From positions 248,001-312,000 of the forward strand of contig NZ_BMFU01000001.1 of assembly GCF_014639235.1 (NCBI RefSeq): a DNA stretch of 64,000 bases, written 5' to 3'. Made by a program: the position numbers and the translations under genes. The first letter of the stretch is position 1. The number at the start of each line of letters is the position of its first letter. A model generated the notes under the pieces. It was not told the origin of the DNA and made no database searches. It was given only the letters and a program-made list of their open reading frames with translations. The DNA is from Paenibacillus silvae. GTDB lineage: Bacteria; Bacillota; Bacilli; Paenibacillales; Paenibacillaceae. Positions 59,022 to 64,000 of the stretch are shown here, one piece after another.

Positions 59022-60538
59022 GCTTCCACCTCATGTCCACCGCTTGCATAATATAGCAGCTGTTCTTGGCTTGTCTCGCCACGTTTGAACTCCTTCACAA
59101 CAACACCTTCACACATCACCGCAATACGGTCTCCGATTCCCAGACCTTCATCCAGTTCACAGGTGAAATAGATGACGGCCTTGCCTGCGAGAGCCAGTTC
59201 GTTGATGATGCGGAAAATGTCGCTTTTCGCCCCGATATCCACACCTTTTGTAGGTTCGTCGAAAATAAATACATCCGCTCCGGTTTTCAGCCATTTGCCG
59301 ATCGCAACCTTCTGCTGATTGCCACCGCTCAAATACTTCACTTCCTGTTTCACAGAAGAGGCTTTAATACCTAGCTGACTTACGAGCGAATCTGCATGCT
59401 GGCGTTCACGCTTGCGATTGACGAATCCAAATGTGCTGAGGTGGGAAAGCAACGGCAAACTTAAATTGCGCTCTACATTTTCCTGAATCAATATGCCCTG
59501 CTTGCGGCGTTCCTCCGGCACAGAAACGATGCCCAGAGCAGCAGCATCCGCAGGCTGGGACAAGCGCACAGAATGGTTCTTCAGCCGAATCTCTCCTGCT
59601 TCCAGCGGGTCTGCCCCTATCAACAAGCGAGAGCATTCCGTCTTCCCCGCACCTACAAGTCCTACGACCGCAAGCACTTCACCCCGATGTACCTGTAGAT
59701 TAACCCCCTTGACCTTGACACCCCGGCGCAGACCGCGCGCTTCCAGCAGTAATTCACCCACCGGAGCTTCTGTCTTTGGAAACTCCTCCTCAAACGGCTT
59801 GCCCAGCATCTGTGTTACCAGATCATTGATCGTCAGTTCGCTCGTCTTTCCTGTAAATACATGACTGCCATCCCTCATGACTGTAACCCGGTCACAATGA
59901 CTCATAACTTCTGCAAGGCGATGTGTGATGAAGATACAGGCTACCCCTCGATCTTTCAACAGATGTACGATGCGAAAAAAAGCATCGGTCTCTTCCTGAC
60001 TCAAGGGTGCTGTGGGCTCATCAAAAATAATGACCTTGGCGTCTTGAATCAGGATACGGGCGAGCAGAATCATCTGCTTTTCGGCCAATGTAAGATCCGA
60101 GACCTTGCGATGAATGCTTATGCTGTCAGCACCCAGCTGCTGTAATGCTTCCTTGGCACGCTGCTGCAGCGCTCTCGGGCTTTTCCACCAGCCACCGTCA
60201 GCGGAAGCGAGCTGATCCAGCATGATGTTCTCGGCAGCAGTCAGCTGCGGCACAAGCGCAGCATCCACCTCCTGATACACGCAGTGAATGCCGCTGGCCT
60301 TTGCCTCTCGCGGTGAGCCAAGCTGGAGCTTATAGCCATTCAGACGAATTGACCCCTCATCCAGCTGATACGCTCCCGACAATATTTTCATCAACGTGCT
60401 TTTGCCAGCTCCGTTAGCTCCTAACAGCGCATGAATCTCTCCACCCCTGACAGAGAAATGTACATCCTTCAATGCAGGCACGCCTGAAAACTGTTTAGAA
60501 ATGTGCTCCATGTCCAGCGATATCGGGTCCTTTGTCAT
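59018..60538 (-). CDS. Sugar ABC transporter ATP-binding protein (RbsA family, two ATPase domains)
   Basis: Duplicated ATPase of a CUT2-type importer. The first domain has Walker A LLGANGAGKST, LSGAYQ and Walker B VIIFDEPTAPLS; the second has the degenerate Walker A VVGLVGAGKTE, signature KYLSGGNQQKVAIGKW and VFIFDEPTKGVDIGA. It has 506 residues from ATG 60538, chosen by GGGAGG 7 nt upstream; the longer frame adds a Cys-less basic leader. It sits 72 nt after the binding-protein stop. Confidence 0.92.
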   Translation of the reverse strand: MTKDPISLDMEHISKQFSGVPALKDVHFSVRGGEIHALLGANGAGKSTLMKILSGAYQLDEGSIRLNGYKLQLGSPREAKASGIHCVYQEVDAALVPQLTAAENIMLDQLASADGGWWKSPRALQQRAKEALQQLGADSISIHRKVSDLTLAEKQMILLARILIQDAKVIIFDEPTAPLSQEETDAFFRIVHLLKDRGVACIFITHRLAEVMSHCDRVTVMRDGSHVFTGKTSELTINDLVTQMLGKPFEEEFPKTEAPVGELLLEARGLRRGVKVKGVNLQVHRGEVLAVVGLVGAGKTECSRLLIGADPLEAGEIRLKNHSVRLSQPADAAALGIVSVPEERRKQGILIQENVERNLSLPLLSHLSTFGFVNRKRERQHADSLVSQLGIKASSVKQEVKYLSGGNQQKVAIGKWLKTGADVFIFDEPTKGVDIGAKSDIFRIINELALAGKAVIYFTCELDEGLGIGDRIAVMCEGVVVKEFKRGETSQEQLLYYASGGHEVEA

Positions 60539-60610
60539 GATGTTGCCTCCCATCTGCTGTAATACCTGTGTATTGAAAAAGCGCACCTTCCGGCGCGCCC
60601 ACAACGCAAC

Positions 60611-61708
60611 TTACTTCGCAGTAATGCCGTATTCGCTCATCCAGTCCTTGATGCCCTGTGTACTGCCGCCCCAGCCTTTGACATATTCGGACAGCTCTGA
60701 CGTCGAGATTTGTTTGTCAGGCAAAGCCTCACGCTGCACATAAACAGGGTTAAGCACTACGGAATCTTCAGTCTGGTCTCCATTCAGCTTCTGGTATGCA
60801 TATCGTACCTGTACACGTCCAATATCAGTCGGATCTACAGCGGCGGAAGCAACCCAAGGATTTTTCGGGTCCTGAATCATTTGCAAATCCTCGTCACTCA
60901 TATCAATACCGTATACCTTGATTTCATCACGGCCAGCTTGTTGAATGGCGCGTGCTGCACCTTTAGCGAATTCATCCCATGCTGCCCATACAGCTGTAAT
61001 TTCACCCTTTGGATATTGCTTCAGAATGGCTTCCATTTTCGCTTGAGTATCCAGAGCCGGGTTCTGAGCAGAACCAAATGCTGCAATTTCCTTGATTTCC
61101 GGGTTGGCCTTCAGGAAAGCACCGTAAGCAAGCTGACGACGTTCCATTGGCGCAAAACCAGCTACCCACACTTTGACGATGTTGCCTTTGCCGTTAATAT
61201 CTTTTTTCATCTGCTCCAACGTCAGCTCGGCCATTTTCTGGTCGTCCTGAGACAGCACTGTAGCTCCCGGCACACTGATGTCTGCATCGAATACAACAAC
61301 CGGGATCTTTTGCTCTACCGCTTTTTTCACACCCGGTTCCAGAAGGGAATCACCGTGATCCGTCAAAATCACATCGAATTTCTGGTTAATGGCACTGTCA
61401 AGCAAAGACACCATTTTGGCTTTATCGTTGTCTGCGACAAAAGTGGTAAGCTCACCACCGAATTTGGCAATTTCCTCTTTTACCCCTTGCACATACTGCT
61501 GTGAAAAGGTTCCTGTATTGAACTCCATAATCAGCGCCACCCTTTTCCCGCTTAAAGGCCCTGTTACAGCTTCCGTTTTAGGCGTTCCCCCTGCATCGCC
61601 CGTTGCCGAAGATGATGCCGGCTCCTTTTTGATTCCGCATGCGGATAATGCCAATGTAAATACCAGTAATACGCTCAGCCATAACCATTTTGAACTTGTT
61701 TTTCTCAT
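60611..61708 (-). CDS. Sugar ABC transporter substrate-binding lipoprotein
   Basis: Extracellular solute-binding protein, PBP type I. It has a lipoprotein signal with lipobox LSAC (residues about 20-23), then the periplasmic-binding domain with RVALIMEFNTGTFSQQYVQG, ILTDHGDSLLEPGV and AVWAAWDEFAKGA. It has 365 residues from ATG 61708 with GGGGGAA upstream. First gene of a three-gene operon inserted between spoIVA and hbs. Confidence 0.9.
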   Translation of the reverse strand: MRKTSSKWLWLSVLLVFTLALSACGIKKEPASSSATGDAGGTPKTEAVTGPLSGKRVALIMEFNTGTFSQQYVQGVKEEIAKFGGELTTFVADNDKAKMVSLLDSAINQKFDVILTDHGDSLLEPGVKKAVEQKIPVVVFDADISVPGATVLSQDDQKMAELTLEQMKKDINGKGNIVKVWVAGFAPMERRQLAYGAFLKANPEIKEIAAFGSAQNPALDTQAKMEAILKQYPKGEITAVWAAWDEFAKGAARAIQQAGRDEIKVYGIDMSDEDLQMIQDPKNPWVASAAVDPTDIGRVQVRYAYQKLNGDQTEDSVVLNPVYVQREALPDKQISTSELSEYVKGWGGSTQGIKDWMSEYGITAK

Positions 61709-61885
61709 GTCGGATTCCCCCTGTTTCGCTCTCTGTGACTTCAATCACAATCGTTGAATATTAATATAACGACTAATCCCCAGTATGTAAATATGTTTTA
61801 ATGATTTAAAGCTGAAACTTGCTAAGTTTTTTTCAAAATCATGCTCCTTTCTACCCATTTCATCCAGTTTTAAGAAAAAAGAGAC

Positions 61886-61920
61886 AGAAAAAGACCATGA
61901 GGTTAAGCCTCACGGTCTTT
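61886..61920 (-). terminator. Intrinsic terminator after spoIVA
   Basis: AAAGACCATGAGG (61890-61902) pairs with CCTCACGGTCTTT (61908-61920) with one mismatch, followed by T on the minus strand. It lies 8 nt past the spoIVA stop. Confidence 0.85.
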
Positions 61921-61927
61921 TGGAAGA

Positions 61928-63406
61928 TTAAAGGATAATGGCGATCAAACCGCCTGAACCTTCGTTAATAATTCGTCCCAATGTCTCCTGCAATTTATAT
62001 CTGGCATTGTCCGGCATCATGGCAATTTTGCCCTGAATGCCTTCACGCACAATGGAGTGCAACGAACGGCCAAACATATCTGAATCCCATACCTTGATCG
62101 GATCGTTCTCGAAATCCTGCATGAGATATCGGACCAGTTCCTCGCTCTGCTTTTCTGTTCCGATAATCGGTGCAAACTCTGACTCCACATCCACGCGAAT
62201 CATATGGATCGAAGGCGCCGTTGCTTTAAGACGAACACCAAACTTGGTCCCCTGACGGATCAGTTCAGGCTCATCCAGTGCCATCTCGGCCAGGGATGGA
62301 GCTGCTATGCCATAGCCCGTCGTTTTGACCATCTCCAGCGCCTCCGCAAAGCGGTCATATTCTCTCTTCGCATGAGAGAACTCCTGCATCAGCTGCAACA
62401 GATGATCTTTGCCCCGGATTTCGATGCCAACAACCTCTATGAGAATCTGATCATACAGTTCATCCGGCGCATAGAGATCAATCTCTGCTACCCCCTGCCC
62501 CATATTCATTCCGCTGAGACCCGCACGGTCAATGAACTCGTATTCCATGAACTGTGCCACGACCCGATCTACGTCACGCAGTCTGCGAATATCTTTTACC
62601 GTGTCCCGTACCGAATTTTCATAGTTGCTGCGAAGCCAGTGTGTATCATTCAGCACCATCACCCAGCTCGGCAGGTTGACATTCACTTCATGTACAGGGA
62701 ACTCATACAGCACCTCACGAAGTACCCCTGTAACATCATCTTCTGTCATGGTGGCAGCGCTTAGTGTCATTACCGGGATGTCGTATTTCGCTGCCAGCTC
62801 GCTTCGGAGCTGCAATGCTTCTTCACTGCGAGGACGTGTGGAGTTGATCACAAGTACAAACGGTTTGCCCACTTCCTTCAGCTCGGCGATAACTCGTTCT
62901 TCAGACTCCACATAGGAACTGCGGGCAATTTCGGCAATTGTGCCGTCTGTTGTAACCACAACTCCCAGTGTCGAATGCTCCTGTATCACTTTCCGTGTAC
63001 CAATTTCGGCCGCCTCCTGAAACGGAATCGGCTCTTCGAACCACGGCGTGGAGATCATGCGTGGACCATTTTCATCCTCGTAGCCCTTCGCACCCTCCAC
63101 AGCGTACCCTACACAATCCACCAAACGTACGTTAACATCGAGCCCTTCAGCCACTTTGATCTGGACTGCGTTATTCGGTACGAATTTCGGCTCGGTGGTC
63201 ATAATCGTTTTACCTGCTGCACTCTGTGGAAGTTCATCCACTGCACGGGCACGATCAGCCTCGCTTGCGATGTTTGGCAGTACGATCGTTTCCATGAATC
63301 GTTTAATAAATGTTGATTTCCCCGTCCGGACTGCGCCGACAACCCCGAGATAGATATCCCCTCCGGTCCGCTCAGCTATGTCCTTAAAAATGTCCACTTT
63401 CTCCAA
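61928..63406 (-). CDS. spoIVA: Stage IV sporulation protein A
   Basis: ATPase that polymerises on the forespore surface as the base of the spore coat. It has 492 residues: N-terminal TRAFAC-type nucleotide domain with Walker A GAVRTGKST (residues 24-32), LVDCVGYAVEGAKGYED, then a long helical middle and conserved C-terminus with LGRIINEGSGGLIAIIL. The start is TTG at 63406 with GGAGGGG 6 nt upstream. A sigma-E-type promoter lies about 200 nt upstream. Confidence 0.97.
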   Translation of the reverse strand: MEKVDIFKDIAERTGGDIYLGVVGAVRTGKSTFIKRFMETIVLPNIASEADRARAVDELPQSAAGKTIMTTEPKFVPNNAVQIKVAEGLDVNVRLVDCVGYAVEGAKGYEDENGPRMISTPWFEEPIPFQEAAEIGTRKVIQEHSTLGVVVTTDGTIAEIARSSYVESEERVIAELKEVGKPFVLVINSTRPRSEEALQLRSELAAKYDIPVMTLSAATMTEDDVTGVLREVLYEFPVHEVNVNLPSWVMVLNDTHWLRSNYENSVRDTVKDIRRLRDVDRVVAQFMEYEFIDRAGLSGMNMGQGVAEIDLYAPDELYDQILIEVVGIEIRGKDHLLQLMQEFSHAKREYDRFAEALEMVKTTGYGIAAPSLAEMALDEPELIRQGTKFGVRLKATAPSIHMIRVDVESEFAPIIGTEKQSEELVRYLMQDFENDPIKVWDSDMFGRSLHSIVREGIQGKIAMMPDNARYKLQETLGRIINEGSGGLIAIIL

Positions 63407-63603
63407 TGAAATCCCCTCCTTAAATTACTCCGAAGGAAAAATGCTAAAGAGCATCCGCTTCGTTTTTTCAATCAGAAGACTGAAATCCCTGCAACGGTAG
63501 AGCCGCCTTTGTGAGTGCCCGGAAGTCGTCCGCCGCCGAACGTTGCATTCTGATGAAACCGGCGAGAGCGGCGTTAACTCGTACATGCAATTGGACTAGT
63601 ATC
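63407..63603 (-). promoter_or_regulatory. Leader of spoIVA
   Basis: This is about 200 nt without an ORF. It is GC-rich in the middle, with a hairpin ATGCT/AGCAT and AAG/CTT arms at 63431-63462. The ribosome site lies directly before the TTG start. Confidence 0.5.
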
Positions 63604-63632
63604 ATCTTATGTATCCGTATGCGGCAATATGA
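63604..63632 (-). promoter_or_regulatory. Sigma-E type promoter of spoIVA
   Basis: Minus strand TCATATT (63626-63632), 14-nt spacer and CATAAGAT (63604-63611), which fit the sigma-E pattern KMATATT-14/15-CATACAMT (-35 perfect, -10 six of eight). Confidence 0.65.
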
Positions 63633-63775
63633 CGTGTTTTTTTGTTTTTTTATCTCATGATGATGACATTAAGAACATCCCCCGATTCCGGACTGCGCGT
63701 CTTTATTTCAATCTACTTTATGAGAAAGGGCCTTCGTTTATGACACCTCTCTCCAGTGCCGCTAATATGGAACGA

Positions 63776-63809
63776 TAAAAAAAGACATCCCGTCGTCTAC
63801 GGAATGTCT
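63776..63809 (-). terminator. Intrinsic terminator after the partial gene at the window end
   Basis: AGACATCCCG (63783-63792) pairs with CGGAATGTCT (63800-63809) with one G-T pair, followed by seven T on the minus strand. Confidence 0.85.
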
Positions 63810-63855
63810 CTCTTTACCCTCTTCAACCCTCTTTACGGTTCGTTCTATCGTGGTT

Positions 63856-64000
63856 TTAATCCGCCTGTGCGACAGGGGTATTGTTCTGCAGCGCATATGG
63901 AAGTGATTTGACAGGCACAAAAAACGAATGGGCCAATAGATGCTCACGTAAATCTGAAGCAAACTTATCCTTGGATGCATCGTCTGCCTTTTCCAAGGCC
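63856..64000 (-). CDS. C-terminal fragment of an unrecognised protein
   Basis: An open frame enters from the right edge and stops with TAA at 63856-63858. The visible 47 residues end in FFVPVKSLPYALQNNTPV and are polar, with no recognisable motif. A terminator 47 nt downstream shows the gene is a separate unit before spoIVA. Bacillales often have yphF, yphE or gpsA there, but I cannot match this fragment to any of them. Confidence 0.55.
   Translation of the reverse strand, partial: ALEKADDASKDKFASDLREHLLAHSFFVPVKSLPYALQNNTPVAQAD

Noticed and set aside
63762..63980. 72-codon minus-strand frame near the window end
   Set aside because: It runs through the terminator at 63776-63809 and overlaps a better frame that ends at 63856.
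1..64000. tRNA, rRNA, CRISPR arrays, insertion sequences, prophage or integration sites
   Set aside because: I looked for tRNA-like cloverleaves, repeat arrays, transposase motifs and flanking repeats, and found none that I could support.

Overview
The window is an ordinary chromosomal backbone segment of a Gram-positive, endospore-forming, low-to-mid GC Bacillales member, most likely Paenibacillus. The evidence is spoIVA, ypjB, ypjA, bacillithiol genes (bshA, bshB1), Rex, a menaquinol-cytochrome bc complex, TRAP (mtrB), and a gene order that closely follows the B. subtilis stretch spoIVA-hbs-mtrB-hepS-menG-hepT-ndk-cheR-aro-trp-hisC-tyrA ... qcrABC-ypjABCD-dapB-mgsA-bsh-cca-birA-panBCD-dinG-ypmB-asnS-dnaD. 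I see no tRNA, rRNA, CRISPR array, insertion sequence or prophage.

Layout. 1-3026 (+): end of proC, then three methionine-salvage genes (mtnW, mtnX, mtnB). 3197-5507 (-): an ECF sigma factor, a zinc-less anti-sigma and a membrane protein with three repeats. 5704-18004 (-): dnaD, asnS, ackA, a 3-hydroxyacyl-CoA dehydrogenase, a compact FtsH-like protease with a small membrane partner, ypmB, an MTA/SAH-deaminase-type amidohydrolase, rex and dinG. 18195-28016 (-): a TPR protein, panD-panC-panB, birA, cca, bshA, bshB1, mgsA, dapB, a second TPR protein and a MazG-like protein. 28238-30766: a YitT-family protein (+), then ypjB and ypjA (-). 30873-33627 (-): qcrC, qcrB, qcrA and a YpiF-like protein. 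33790-37766 (-): a short IDEAL-domain protein, a gamma-carbonic-anhydrase-like protein, an unknown protein, a histidine phosphatase and a second ECF sigma/anti-sigma pair. 38217-38300 holds a candidate small RNA. 38481-50161 (-): trpE-D-C-F-B-A, hisC, tyrA, preceded by aroC, aroB, aroH. 50330-57138 (-): cheR, ndk, hepT, ubiX, ubiA-like, menG, hepS, an unknown gene and mtrB. 57287-64000: a 59-codon + strand gene, hbs, a three-gene sugar ABC transporter, spoIVA and the tail of another gene.

How the parts connect. Chorismate is made by aroB/aroC and drawn off by aroH, tyrA and the trp operon. The TRAP protein (mtrB, 56917-57138) and its predicted RNA target, eleven NAG triplets at the very 5' end of the trp transcript (47407-47463), are both in the window, so the tryptophan control circuit can be read directly. 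Menaquinone genes (hepS, menG, hepT, ubiA-like, ubiX) supply the quinol used by QcrABC. Rex sits near ackA and the hydroxyacyl-CoA dehydrogenase, genes of overflow and redox metabolism.

The least ordinary items are: the 84-nt candidate small RNA with a consensus promoter; the TRAP site separated from its likely attenuator by about 350 nt; the FtsH paralogue lacking an extracytoplasmic domain, with an overlapping partner gene; an ECF sigma factor whose conserved N-terminus can only be reached from a non-standard AUU start; two unlisted 59-codon genes; and a structured leader before panB.
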